Below are positions 32,600-43,658 of a stretch of DNA of 64,000 bases, piece by piece; the stretch's first letter is position 1, and each line of letters starts with the position of its first letter. Under the pieces are notes generated by a model. The model worked only from the letters and a program-made list of their open reading frames with translations, had not been told where the DNA came from and ran no database searches. The DNA is from Macrotrachela quadricornifera (lineage: Eukaryota > Rotifera > Eurotatoria > Philodinida > Philodinidae), in contig JAJEKB010001426.1 in the NCBI GenBank assembly GCA_022393335.1, forward strand, positions 983,867-1,047,866. Direction: 5' to 3'. Position numbers and translations under genes: made by a program.

Positions 32600-33172
32600 C
32601 TATGTCTTGTAGGAAAATAAGCCTAGGATATCGTGCACCAGGTGAGAAAAATCCAAAATACCACCTCCCGGAGTGTAATATTTCTTCAGTTTTTGATTTC
32701 TATCACTTCTTTTATCTGATAACTTTCTCACTTGAGTAGAATGAATTTGTAGACTACACTGTTTTCTGTCCAATTGAGATATCCCAGAGCTCAAATGGCC
32801 GATCCGTTGACGAGGTTTGAATACTAAATCGATCATAAATGAATTTGATAAATGAAGAGATTTAATTCGTTGTTTATCAGGCATAATATAATTTGTATAA
32901 TAATCTTCAAAAGTTGATTTAGACATAGATGAAATATTGAGTTTGATTGAATGATTATGAAGATTTTGAAATTGTATATTAAGAGTGAAAAATGTCTTGT
33001 ATACATGATAAAAATCAAGATAATCGAAAATTTCATTAGAAAGACCTTCAAGATATGTAATAGATTTTGTGAATGAACTAAAATACAGATAATAGATTTT
33101 TAAAAAAATAAAATAAAATATTTTCATTAACTTTCTCAAATTGAATTCTATTGTACTATAAAAAAGTAACAA
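32600..33172 (-). pseudogene. Truncated F-box gene
   Basis: In this 190-codon frame residues 40 to about 118 are F-box-family sequence: YLEGLSNEIFDYLDFYHVYK is the F-box core, followed by a stretch ending KSLHLSNSFMIDLVF that is typical of the region after the F-box. From about 32820 downward the frame enters unrelated sequence and soon stops. The N-terminal 35 residues are hydrophobic and probably not original. A splice-acceptor-like TTTTAG lies just before the F-box part (33081-33086), so a first exon may have been lost. The substrate-binding region is missing. I treat it as a broken relative of the gene at 28908. Confidence 0.65.
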
Positions 33173-33450
33173 GAAGTTAAGAATATCTGCTACTTAATAA
33201 CTTTTTTTCTTTTACTATTATGATAATCGTTAGTTACAATGTTTTTTCGTCGTTGTTTATTTCATACTGATTTCAAAATGGAGTTTCTAAAATAATAAAT
33301 CAAGTGCAATGTGATTCAAAATATGGATTTGATGGAAAGTTGAGAGTGAAGGAAATTCATATTGAATAAGCATATTCCTACAGAGAAAAATAGCATATTT
33401 ACACATTTTTTTGGATCAGATTAGATTAGTTTCAATGAATAAATCAGAAT

Positions 33451-33695
33451 TTAAACAAGAGCGGCTTTTGCCTCTTCTAAATCATTTACAAGTTGAATTG
33501 AAGCCTCATGATCAGATGAAAAATAGTTAGTTTGGATAGTAAGAACTTGTTCTAGGAGTGATACTGCCTTTCGATAGTCACCGTTATCTTTATAGATTAG
33601 TCCAAGCTGGTGATAACTGTCAGCCATCGCTTGATGGTCGGACAGATACAATTTCTCTTTAATTTCCAAAGACGCTTCGAAATATAGATGATATG
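33451..33695 (-). pseudogene. C-terminal TPR fragment (kinesin-light-chain-like TPR)
   Basis: About 80 codons encode the end of a tetratricopeptide-repeat protein: FEASLEIKEKLY, then MADSYHQLGLIYKDNGDYRK and AVSLLEQVLTIQTNYF, ending in EEAKAALV and a stop. These are TPR helices of the kinesin-light-chain type that form the tail of many rotifer ADP-ribosyltransferase proteins, including the style of gene at 55827. Upstream the frame is broken (the ORF at 33597-33818 is a frameshifted continuation), and no further TPR or enzymatic domain is seen. A separate small gene is unlikely. Confidence 0.65.
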
Positions 33696-33989
33696 TGATT
33701 CATCTGAAAGAAATAGAAAAATACAACAATGCATAAGACTGTAAAGGCGAAAATTCCGCACACAATTCAAAATATGGCTTTTAGAAGAGTCGGACGAAAA
33801 TAAAACATGCAGACACATCCAGCATTGTTCAAAGAAAAATTCAATCTTAATTTATATGTGTAAAATTCCTATTGGGCTCGAAAGCACATAGAAAAATGGA
33901 ATTAATGAGAAGCCCATCGGGAAAATCGAATTGTCGACGGTATTGCAGAAAAAATTCAAATAAGGACTTTACTGCAGGAATGTCCTAAA

Positions 33990-34860
33990 GGCAAATAATA
34001 ACGGATGGGGCAAACGTTTTGCATTAATTTTGTTTTTTCTATAATTTTGCAATGGTATATGATAGCGACTTGAACATTTTTTTTGTTAGAAAGAACGAAG
34101 CTCATAGTGCAAGAATATGCAAAAGAAATTGATTAGAAAAGTTTTTTAAAGATCATAAAAGCCCTATAATACAAAAATGATGAAAAACTGTTGGAATTGG
34201 ACACATTATCTTTTTATTCATGTAATTAGAATTTTATTATGTTAGGATAACGCACTGTGGTTGCACAGAAAAATAAATTTTCTAGTTGTTGTATAGGGAT
34301 GGAAATGATCGATTTTATATGACAATTATTAAGATTCGAAAAAATAAACTGCGTTCGAAAGATTGATTATCCAAAGATGTGCATTTTGTATGATAAAGAA
34401 AGATTATATAATTCGCTATTAAATGGTATTGTTTTGTAATAAAAAGCAATGTTCTTGTAAGATATACAGACAAATGTTTGCTTTCATAATGGAAGACCAT
34501 AATGGAACAACTAATGTTTCGGAATAAATTTGTCTTCTATTCTTATTCTTATCTGCTATACCATTTATTTTAATGGCAAATGAAAGCCTTTGTAACGAAT
34601 AATTGCATATGTACTGTGCTGGATAGTAGCAGATATGGATAATAAAATAATTGAAACAAATATTTTCGGATTCAAAAAAAGTGACAAAAGTTGCGAAACA
34701 GTTTTTCATTACCTTATGTTCCAGAACTTTTTCAATCAATTTCTTTAGTATATTCTTGTACTATAGACTTTGCTCTTTCTAACGAAAAAGAATTCAAGTC
34801 GCTATCACATTCCATTGCAAAACTTTTGCTCCCACCCATTAAGTCAACATATGATGAGTT
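33990..34860. repeat. Inverted duplication of a decayed coding-like segment
   Basis: About 33990-34190 and 34680-34860 are diverged inverted copies. Both contain TGATAGCGACTTGAA, a GTTAGAAAGA block, CAAGAATAT and AAAGAAATTGATT in the same order when read toward the centre. On the minus strand the right copy reads FAMECDSDLNSFSLERAKS followed by IVQEYTKEID, as if once protein-coding. About 490 bp of non-repeated DNA lie between the arms. I do not recognise the family. Confidence 0.6.
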
Positions 34861-36004
34861 TTTATTTTAAATCTATTTCATATTAACATAATTCTATTAT
34901 TTATGTTTTATCACAAACACATCAATAACTCTTTTTTTTTATAGTCAACATACTAGGATCGCTGAGTATTTCATCGTTCTTCGAATTTCAAACATAATTT
35001 TTAATTAATTTCATTATTGAAAACGATCTTGGACAGTTAAAAGATGACGCAGGAAATGTACCGGCGCCTATGCTCAGAGCAACAGTTGAAACTAAATACT
35101 TGTTTCAATGTTTATTAATTCATTAAGTACATGCAGCATAATTGATTATTTAGTATAAATCTTGAAATTTTCAAAACTAATAACAATTCGCCTTCAAGAT
35201 AGACAAGTGGCTGCATTAATTTACAGCATATACATTTCAATTGTTGCATGAAGAAAGCCTAGCAGTCTAAATTAAGCTAAATTTTCTAAGGAGAGCTCAG
35301 CTCTCTGTAACTCCCTCAATAGTTCCGCTACTAATTTGAAATATGCTAATAAATAAGACAACAGATTAAGTTACATTATTAATTCTTTTCTTATATATAT
35401 TTATTTGAAAAATAAGAAATTCAACGATTGTTGATATGCAGTAAAAAAAAGTTCATTACAGTGAACATCATTGCGATTATTCAAAATTATTCACTATCTA
35501 ATGGTGTCCACTATGAGAGACATTTGATAATAAATCGAATTCTTCAAATTTTATAGACATTTGTCTTGCAAGATGAATTTTAACCAAATCGTAATTATAG
35601 TTCAAATAAAGACTTTCCTTTGGACATGTTCAAAAGGCAAACAATAAAAATAGACACTATTTATATCACATTATTGTGAAAATGAAAACTAATTTTACAT
35701 TATTATTTTTCTTGATTGATATTCTAATTAAAAAATAGTCAAATTATTTCTCTTTTGTTTTAAAATTTTCAATATTTAAATCTATTTAAAATAGTAAAGA
35801 ATTCTCAAAAGGTAACATTTTATTAATATACGATAGGAACAGAACCCGATAACCATTTTCTTTCATCATGTTAATCGTATTATAAATAGTATTATTTCAT
35901 AAAATAATTATCCTCTAGTGTTTTAAAGAGAAATTATGTTTGACGTAATTACAAAAAATTAATATCGTTAATGAAAATAAATATATAAAGAGATGAATTA
36001 TTGA
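34861..36004. other. Intergenic, promoter side of GPCR at 36005
   Basis: Extremely AT-rich, without recognisable genes or repeats. The last 100 bases are the receptor leader. No clear TATA box can be separated from the background. Confidence 0.45.
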
Positions 36005-37018
36005 ATGAAATTTACAAAAGAAAAAAAAAACATGGCTCAATATTTAAATGATCTTGCTGCTAAACTTAATCAAATCATTTTACCAATTATAATGATATTA
36101 GGTATTATTGGTAATTCTTCAAATATATTTATATTAACTCGAATTAATTTACGTAATCATTCATGTTCAAAATATTTCTTAGCACTTGCTTCAAATAATT
36201 TAATTCATTCATTTTATCTCATTTATTATCTATTACGTAATGGATATTCTATACATACTGAATATGTATCTCTTAGTGTATGTAGAATTACTCAATATAT
36301 AGGTGTTATAAATTCAATTTTATCACCTTATTTTATTGTACTAGCATCAATTGATCGATTTTGTGCTAGTTCATCAAATGTTAATTTACGTAAATTCAGT
36401 AATGTACGTATGGCTCGATGGTCAATATTAATATTAGTTAGTTTTTGTTTACTTTTATTTATTAATACTCTTGTATTAACTGATTTACGTAATGATGGAT
36501 ATGGATGTAATATTCGACCAAATAATATTTATAATCAAATATTTATTATCCTACCTGTTTTATTATTTGCTGGTATTGCTCCATGTTTAATGATTATATT
36601 TGGTTTATTAACAATTTATAATATAAACCAAACGCGTATTTTAACCCAAATGATAACGCATTATCGTCGAACAGAAGGTCAACTTGCACGTATGCTTCTT
36701 CTTCAAGTTATTGTTTATATTATATTAAATATACCATTATGTATAATGTATTTAATATTAGTTTTACCAACTGGATATGTTCCAACAACTCTATTTTTTT
36801 TTATTCAAGCAATTGTTTCATTTCTATATAATTTTTCATATTGTACACCGTTTTTTTTATATATACTTTCAGGTCGTATATATAGAGAAGAATTAATTCG
36901 ATTATTTTTAAAAATATCTCGAATTCGAATTCAAATTCAAATTCAACCAATAACAACATCACAAGATATTCGTCTTAAACGTCTAACACCTCAAACAATA
37001 CCTAATACATATAATTGA
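36005..37018 (+). CDS. Rhodopsin-like GPCR
   Basis: A 337-residue intron-free receptor of a different subgroup from the one at 30028. TM1 has ILGIIGNSSNIFIL. TM2 lies in YFLALASNNLIHSFYLIYYL. TM3 starts at VCRITQYIG with its conserved Cys and ends VLASIDRF, so DRY is DRF. The partner cysteine is in GYGCNIRP. FGLLTIYNINQTR follows TM5, TM6 begins RMLLLQVIVYIILNIP with the helix-kink proline, and TM7 is followed by FFLYILSGRIYREEL, a short helix 8. A second ATG lies at codon 10, so the true start may be 36032. A late AATAAA lies at 37123-37128. The ligand is unknown; peptide-receptor-like is the nearest description. Confidence 0.92.
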   Translation: MKFTKEKKNMAQYLNDLAAKLNQIILPIIMILGIIGNSSNIFILTRINLRNHSCSKYFLALASNNLIHSFYLIYYLLRNGYSIHTEYVSLSVCRITQYIGVINSILSPYFIVLASIDRFCASSSNVNLRKFSNVRMARWSILILVSFCLLLFINTLVLTDLRNDGYGCNIRPNNIYNQIFIILPVLLFAGIAPCLMIIFGLLTIYNINQTRILTQMITHYRRTEGQLARMLLLQVIVYIILNIPLCIMYLILVLPTGYVPTTLFFFIQAIVSFLYNFSYCTPFFLYILSGRIYREELIRLFLKISRIRIQIQIQPITTSQDIRLKRLTPQTIPNTYN

Positions 37019-37698
37019 ATATAATATATTATTTAAACTGAATTTCTTTTTTTTGTTATGTTGTATTATATTATTTTGTATCGTTCATTTAATTGTATAG
37101 TGAAGAAATTTTATTTTGTATTAATAAATTTATTTGATTGAAACTGTTCGTTTTACACTTCTCAGATAATATTAGAAAATAATGTGTTTCTTACTTTTAT
37201 ACTGTCTGTAACATACATTCATGGCAGTATAATATAATTACTTTCTAAAATTGATGCAAACATAAGAACTAAATATGCTCTTTCATTTTTGATTTGTAAT
37301 ATATTTGAAAAAGAGACTCGTCGCATTTTGTAAATAGATTGAACATGTCTATCAGAAGAGGATAATAAGTTATTTATGTATATTTCTAATAAGAACAAAT
37401 GCGGCGAAGTCATGCGTTTTAATTGTAGATTATAAAAAGTTAATATACTTTCAAATGGAAGTACTCGTATGATTTATCGACGAGTATATCAATTTGAACA
37501 TAAATAAAAAAATAAAAAACATTCAAAAGGATCAATATATTATGATCTAATACATATTTTTCTTCTTTCTCATATTCCTGTTAAAATATAAGATATATCT
37601 CAATGAATATACGTGTTATTATTGTTGATTTAACACAATTCATCAATATTTCATTTTATTATTAATCATGACAAAAAATCATAGTTAGTAAGTCTACC
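37019..37698. other. Short intergenic between convergent GPCR genes
   Basis: The 3' regions of a plus-strand and a minus-strand receptor face each other. An AATAAA at 37123-37128 can serve the left gene. No other feature. Confidence 0.5.
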
Positions 37699-38682
37699 TT
37701 ATGTTCGTGCCATTTGCAGTAGTTCTGCAGCAATAATTTGATTTCGTCGTTTACAATGTAGTAATCTTTTGAATTTACTTCGAAATTCCGATAATGATCC
37801 ACAATATACAAATGGAAATAGAAATATAACATAAGCACGAAAAAATATAACATATATCATAGGTATTGCTATATCATTCTCCGATAAACCATATTGAGAT
37901 GCAAAAATTACAATTGTCCATGGAAGATTAAAAACTAAATATAAAATTGAAATAGATAACAATTGAATAGTCATTGTTCGATGTCTTCGCCATTGAATTG
38001 ATCGATTCATTCTTTGTTTTTGCCATACAACACGTACAATAAGAGCAATACTAAATATTACAATGAGTAAAGTTGGAATAACTTGATGTACAAGAAGATC
38101 CCATGTTCCTAATATTGTTTTATTAAATACACAAGGAATATATACGCCTATAGTTATAAAAGCTTCAAATGAATTTTCACAAAATGGACCAAAAGTAACT
38201 AAAGTATAGAATAAAAAACAATAGATAAGAATTGCAATTGTTGGTAGATAATGCACAAAAAAACGTTTCTTTTTTGTCGATACCCATTGATCATGAAAAA
38301 TGAGTATATGTCGTTCAATAGTCGTCCATGTAAAAAATATTATTTGAGTAGCATAAATTCCATAGTCGAAAAAAAATGAAAAAAGATAAAATACCGGTGT
38401 ATATATCCAAGGACCACCATGAAAAAACCGATGAAGAATCCATGGAATACTCGTTAATTCGTATATAATACCCATAAATAGAAGGATAATAATAGTATGA
38501 TTACAGAGAGCATGACGAAGTGTTTGATGAAAAAGTAGATAATAGAGTATTAACAATGAACAGACAAGAGATAATACATCCGAAGTTAGATACATCCAAA
38601 TTTGAACAGAATACGGAATTCCTATGAATGATGGTAAAACATTAGGATTCTCTCTCATAGAAATACTGCTAGAGTTCAACAT
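37699..38682 (-). CDS. Seven-TM receptor, tandem paralogue A
   Basis: A 327-residue intron-free receptor with seven hydrophobic segments. TM3 ends with TIERHILIFH, so the DRY position reads ERH. Residues around IYIPCVFNKT carry the second-loop cysteine. A basic third loop (WQKQRMNRSIQWRRHR) leads to TM6, where LFNLPWTIV provides the helix proline. TM7 ends FPFVYCGSL in place of NPxxY. It is clearly paralogous to the gene at 40796-41812 along the whole length, in the same orientation and 2.1 kb apart. The group is rhodopsin-like, but not the same as the receptors at 30028 or 36005. A chemosensory or peptide role is likely but unproven. Confidence 0.9.
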   Translation of the reverse strand: MLNSSSISMRENPNVLPSFIGIPYSVQIWMYLTSDVLSLVCSLLILYYLLFHQTLRHALCNHTIIILLFMGIIYELTSIPWILHRFFHGGPWIYTPVFYLFSFFFDYGIYATQIIFFTWTTIERHILIFHDQWVSTKKKRFFVHYLPTIAILIYCFLFYTLVTFGPFCENSFEAFITIGVYIPCVFNKTILGTWDLLVHQVIPTLLIVIFSIALIVRVVWQKQRMNRSIQWRRHRTMTIQLLSISILYLVFNLPWTIVIFASQYGLSENDIAIPMIYVIFFRAYVIFLFPFVYCGSLSEFRSKFKRLLHCKRRNQIIAAELLQMART

Positions 38683-39449
38683 GTCCTAAAAATATAAAAT
38701 CAACTGAGATAATATCAGTATTACTTTTTTTCAAAACTAATATAATCATAATATATAAAAAGAAATGAATGCGACTTTCTTTTCTTTTAATTTAATTATT
38801 CTTAAAATATAATACAATATAATGTAATTAAAAATGAAACACGACATAGACAATAAACTGAATTCTTACAATAGAAGAGATGTCATATATAAATGCTTAT
38901 TTCAATGAAAGAATGTAGCGCTTGGAATAAATGTCTTCATACATTTAATTATTCATTTATATTCTGACAATAAGTTAATACGGTATACACGCATTAGATT
39001 TTTCTAGAAGCTCAACATAATTTATATACAAATTTTTATTTTAGTATATAGAAAAAAATAAAAATTTTACCTCTCAATACTAATAACAAAGATAACTATT
39101 TTCTTACTTTAGGTGTCAATCAGATAACAGAAGAATAGCAATATTACTTGAAAATCAAAAGAATAGTTTATATAGATACGATATATCACTAGTATAACTG
39201 TCGAGAGATCCATAATGGATGGTTGCATGTCGCGTTACTTATTCCCATCTCTGAATACTCTTTAATAAAAAAAAAGAAGATCGAAATATCCCCTGTAATT
39301 GTAACCTGAGAAAAACCGTCAGTAGTTGTGTGTTTTACTGGTAGAATTAGAATTCAAATCCATCAATCCATATTCTTGTGATTCTCCGCGTGTATGTCAA
39401 TTATCATCTTACACACTCACCTTCAGACTATTCAATCCTGAAAAAAAAA
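38683..39449. other. Intergenic upstream of paralogue A
   Basis: AT-rich; no gene, no matching terminal repeats. It includes the presumed promoter of the minus-strand receptor ending at 38682. Confidence 0.45.
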
Positions 39450-39651
39450 CTTACTGTTCACTATGATGTTGGAATTCATCTAAATAAAAGAAAGAAAATT
39501 TATATAAATAAATAACTTATTGTTCATTGTGACATTGAAACAATTCTAGATAAAAGCAAAAAAAAAAATTATATAAATAAATAACGTACTTTTCATTATG
39601 ATGTTGAGATTATGGTAAATGAATAGAAAAAATAATCTATACATATAAACC
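39450..39651. repeat. Three imperfect tandem units of about 67 bp
   Basis: Units start at 39450, 39516 and 39585, each with CTTACTGTTCACTATGATG-like sequence followed by an A-rich tail (ATATAAATAAATAA). A single diverged copy lies near 28471-28520, so the unit is also dispersed. Confidence 0.75.
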
Positions 39652-39741
39652 AGTATATTTCTGGTTGGCGATATATGAACAATATTCGACCTTGCGAACC
39701 GGATTATTTACTAATACATGGCAGTTCTCATTTCATCCAGG

Positions 39742-39966
39742 GTTCTCGATTAGAGGGAGGGTCTAGCTCCCACCAAAATTTTGAAAATATGCTCGAGTTT
39801 CTGGAAAACTTCCTAATACTTTCTGGCAAATTTTTGAAGACTGCATGGTAGATTTTGACAGAAACTAGGTTTTCAGGTTTTATTCACTATTTTTCTGGCA
39901 GAAAGTCAGATGAGATACTTTCTACGAATTTTTTTGCCCCTCTCACTTTTTAAAACAATCGAGAAC
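39742..39966. mobile_element. Small MITE-like element with GTTCTCGATT ends
   Basis: GTTCTCGATT at 39742-39751 is matched by AATCGAGAAC at 39957-39966. Inside both ends is a GAGGG/CCCCTC block. It is 225 bp long and non-coding. I could not identify a target duplication, so the class is open. Confidence 0.5.
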
Positions 39967-40795
39967 AATGATATCATCAATTAATGAATCATAGTTTTTG
40001 ATTTTATTCTATTGTATATTATTATTGACAGTATCCAATAGATAATAATTCAGAAAATATAGATCAGAACTGTTTAGCTACCATTTGTGAATGCTTATAA
40101 AATGCATGAGATCTTCTTCGTATTATGCCAAGGATCTTTGGTGCATATGTAGTGTGGCATTGTTTAGATTAATCTTTTTTGGATAATTAGTTTTTTTGTT
40201 TTATATTTTCTCTGTTCATCTGACTACAGTCGATTTATGGTATAAATACGTTTGTTGTGATGATTAAATAGATATTCTAAGAAAAAATGTCTTTCGCTCT
40301 CAACATACAAATAGTACTTTTCATTTTTTTTATTGTCTTCACTTATTTTCGATTGTGTTTCGATAGGATAAATTTGCCTTGCGCTTTGTCAGCTTCTGTG
40401 TAAGATTAGGTCTACTAGCACTTTCTTCAGATGAATTTTCCCGTCAGATAATCATACATTGATTAGTCATATTTCGCAACTTGCGCCGATGATATACCAT
40501 CATCAACCATTCATATAATTATTTTTCGATGAAATTGAAAAAGACAGATCTTGTCATTCCCTAGATTATAATATATTCTGCTTATTAAATAAGCTACTTG
40601 GTCTGCTCATATTGACACATTGGGTAGTGAAAATTTCTCTCTTTATAATCATTGGTTTTTTTTGCTGTTTTTCTATCACACTAAGATAAGAGCATTATTA
40701 AACTTTGTATTCGAAATATTTTTACGTAACAGAAATACATTGATTATGAATGGATTTCGAACATGAAAAAGGATAAAAATGGCCGATATGTTAGT
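39967..40795. other. Intergenic, no recognised gene
   Basis: AT-rich spacer between the MITE-like element and the 3' end of paralogue B. Nothing seen. Confidence 0.45.
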
Positions 40796-41812
40796 CTAAT
40801 GCTCAACAGTATTTGTTTTATTAGTTTGTTTATTTATTATTTGCTTCATTTCTATTGGCTTTTGAAGATCGATTCGATTTTGTCGTATACAACAAAGTAA
40901 TCTCTTGAATTTGTTTCGAAGTTCAGATAATGGTCCACAACATACAAATGGAAATAGAAATATAACATAAGCACGAATAAATACGGCATATATCATAGGT
41001 GTTGCTATAACATTTTTCGGTAGACCATATTGAGCTGCAAAAACTAGGGTTGTCCATGGTGTATTAACAATCAAATAAAGAGCTGATACAGATAACAATT
41101 GAATAGTCATCTTTCGATGTTTTCGCCATTGAATTGATTGATTCAATTTTCTTTTTTGCCATACAACACGTATAATAAGAGCAACACTAAATATAATAAT
41201 AATTATAGTTGGAATAGCTTGATGTAGGAGAATATCCCATGTTCCTAACACCGTTTTATTGAATATGCAAGGTACAAAGATATAGATACTTATAAGTGAA
41301 TCAAATGAATTTTCACAAATTGGAGCAAATGCAATTAATGAAAAATACACAGAACAATAGATAAGAATTATAAGTATTGGAAGATAATGAATAAATAAAC
41401 GCTTCTTTTTTGTAGATAACCATTGATCATGAAAGATAAGTATATGTCTTTCAATAGTTGCCCAAGCAAATAATATGATTTGACTCACAGAAATACCATA
41501 ATCGGAAAAAAATGTAAATAAATAGAAAGTAGGTGTTTGAATCCAAGGTTTGCCATAGCGAAGACGATGAAGAGTCCATGGAATAACAGTTACTTCATAT
41601 ATGATACCCATAAGAAGTAAAATAATTATAATATGATTATTAAAAGCACGACGAAGTGTTCGATCAGAGAGAAGATAATAGAGAATAAATAGAGAACAAC
41701 CAAGAGATGATGTATTTGAAATAATATAAATCCAAAATTGAACAATAGGAGGAATTCCTATCGATGGAGGAACAAAATTTCCATTCATGGAAATATTAAT
41801 TGAGTTTGACAT
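40796..41812 (-). CDS. Seven-TM receptor, tandem paralogue B
   Basis: A 338-residue intron-free receptor, the tandem partner of the gene at 37699. The shared landmarks are IGIP then VQFWIYI at TM1, MGIIYEVTVIPWTLHR at the end of TM2, ATIERHILIFHDQW after TM3, the STKKKR loop, FNKTVLGTWD before TM5, and FPFVCCGPL after TM7. It differs mainly in the N-terminus, the second extracellular loop and a longer Asn/Thr/Lys-rich C-tail (KQTNKTNTVEH). That pattern suits duplicated receptors diverging in ligand contact while keeping the signalling core. The start at 41812 gives an N-terminus alignable to its paralogue. Confidence 0.9.
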   Translation of the reverse strand: MSNSINISMNGNFVPPSIGIPPIVQFWIYIISNTSSLGCSLFILYYLLSDRTLRRAFNNHIIIILLLMGIIYEVTVIPWTLHRLRYGKPWIQTPTFYLFTFFSDYGISVSQIILFAWATIERHILIFHDQWLSTKKKRLFIHYLPILIILIYCSVYFSLIAFAPICENSFDSLISIYIFVPCIFNKTVLGTWDILLHQAIPTIIIIIFSVALIIRVVWQKRKLNQSIQWRKHRKMTIQLLSVSALYLIVNTPWTTLVFAAQYGLPKNVIATPMIYAVFIRAYVIFLFPFVCCGPLSELRNKFKRLLCCIRQNRIDLQKPIEMKQIINKQTNKTNTVEH

Positions 41813-42783
41813 ATTCTAGAGAAATAATGACAGAATAAATAAAATTAAGTGAAGTTTGTTTTTTCCAGAAAGTCTTTAAAATATAATCAATTTTGTTAAG
41901 CTATTCAACCTAACATTTTTTTATATCTCATTATCATGCTTATTTTCAATGATTATAATGAAATATCTAAGTCACTAGACAAAATAGAGGATGAAAATAA
42001 TTTTAAAAAAATCAGAAAGTAGATATAAGGATAATATCATTTTAATAAAAACAATATGGAATTAGTTGTTGGCTTATATTAATGAAATTATTTTCTTAAT
42101 ATGCTAAGTATTAAAAACTCATTATAAGAAAAGTTAAATAGAAAATGACTTGACCTACTCTAATTGAAAAATATCTTTTGTTGAAATAAAAGTAATTTCC
42201 TACTTGTTAATTTACAAAGAAGCATCTTGAGTTAAAATCTATTCGTTGAATGAAAATACGAAATCTATCTAGAGATAAATGAGTATGATTGTAATTGAGA
42301 GAACATTTTTCTTGAACTTGCACTTTTTTAACCCTTTGAATCTCGGTTTTTTTTTGCGAAACTCGAAAATTTTTTTATGAAATTTTTAAATATGATCTTT
42401 AATTTCTTTACGAAGAAATTAAATTTCTAATCCCAAAAATTATTATTAATTCATCTTTGTATAATAGTCTTTGAAGCAATCAACAATGCCCGGAGATGTA
42501 TTCTGGTGAGGACAAACATATCGTGTATCATGTTGAATATTATGCGATGTACAAACGACACATTTTTTTTCGAGGATGATTTTATTGCAATGTTTGTGGA
42601 ATGAGTAAAGTAAAATGTTGAACACTTAGACGAAAATGGAGCATCTCTTATCGATGGTCTTCCAATAATAGTTAGTCTTTGTTGTCCCTAATTTATCAAA
42701 ACTTCTCTAATTATTTAAAAGTGAAAATCAGATAAATGAGAGGAAGTATACTTCTGGAGTTTGTAAATTATAAATGTACTAGC
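41813..42783. other. Intergenic upstream of paralogue B
   Basis: AT-rich without recognised gene. It ends at the border of the composite element beginning at 42784, with CTAGC as a possible target duplication at 42779-42783. Confidence 0.45.
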
Positions 42784-42823
42784 AGTACCCTAGTGAAACA
42801 TCTTGTACCCAAGATCTGTAACT

Positions 42824-42884
42824 ATATTAAATGACAGATTTTTAAGATCTTGGTAACAGATTTTCAAAATCTGTCATTTAATAT
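42824..42884. repeat. Hairpin with perfect 19-bp arms
   Basis: Arms at 42824-42842 and 42866-42884 (ATATTAAATGACAGATTTT and its reverse complement) surround a 23-base loop. It sits just inside the left end of the composite element. Confidence 0.85.
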
Positions 42885-43061
42885 CTTGCCTTTTGTGATT
42901 AGCTTCTGCTGGTATTAAGTACAAATAATTATACCATAGAAAGCGGTAATCAAGATTCAAAAGTCTTTGACGCAATATTTTGCTTTATGATTTTTGTTTA
43001 ATATGTAGAAAACGGTTATTTGAACATATAAAAGTCTGTTGATTTCTATTGATAAACATTA

Positions 43062-43658
43062 CCCATGTAAAAAAAACAACATGAAAAATCAGATTTTAAT
43101 CCATTATTCGTAGTTAATCGATTTCAATCTATTTTTCGTAGTTAATCGATTTTAATCCATTATTCGCGGTTAATCAATTTTAATCCATTATTAGCGATTA
43201 ATCGATTTTAATCGGTTATTTTCATTTAATCACGTTTAATCACATTTTAAGCTGAAAATTGCTTTTACATGGATTCAATTCTATACATCTGATTTTATTA
43301 TATTTATAAATTGTGAACTTACCAATGATCTAAAATCTGGCATGTACGATAAAGTTGAAACCCCTATATAAATTATTTAACATTGAGATTGCACAATTAC
43401 AAGAATCGATTAAAATCGATTTAAGTTTGAGAAATCGGTTAAAATCGATTAATTAGTCTCATTTAATCAAATAAAATACATTATATATAAGAAATCGATT
43501 AAAACCTATTACTTAATATATTTTAATCCATTAAAACCTATTACTTCGTATAATTTAATTCGTTAAAATCTATTATATTTCAGAAATCCATTAAAATCTG
43601 TCACTTAGTATGATTTAATCGATTATAATCGGATTATTAGTCTTTTTTTTTACATGGG
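43062..43658. mobile_element. MITE with TA target duplication and GATTAATCG-rich body
   Basis: Bounded by TA at 43060-43061 and 43659-43660, with inverted ends CCCATGTAAAAAAAA. The body is a series of degenerate GTTAATCGATTTTAATCC-like units on the left and their inverted counterparts on the right, so most of the element could fold back. Its ends and ATTAATCG content resemble the MITE at 4602-5038. Confidence 0.78.
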
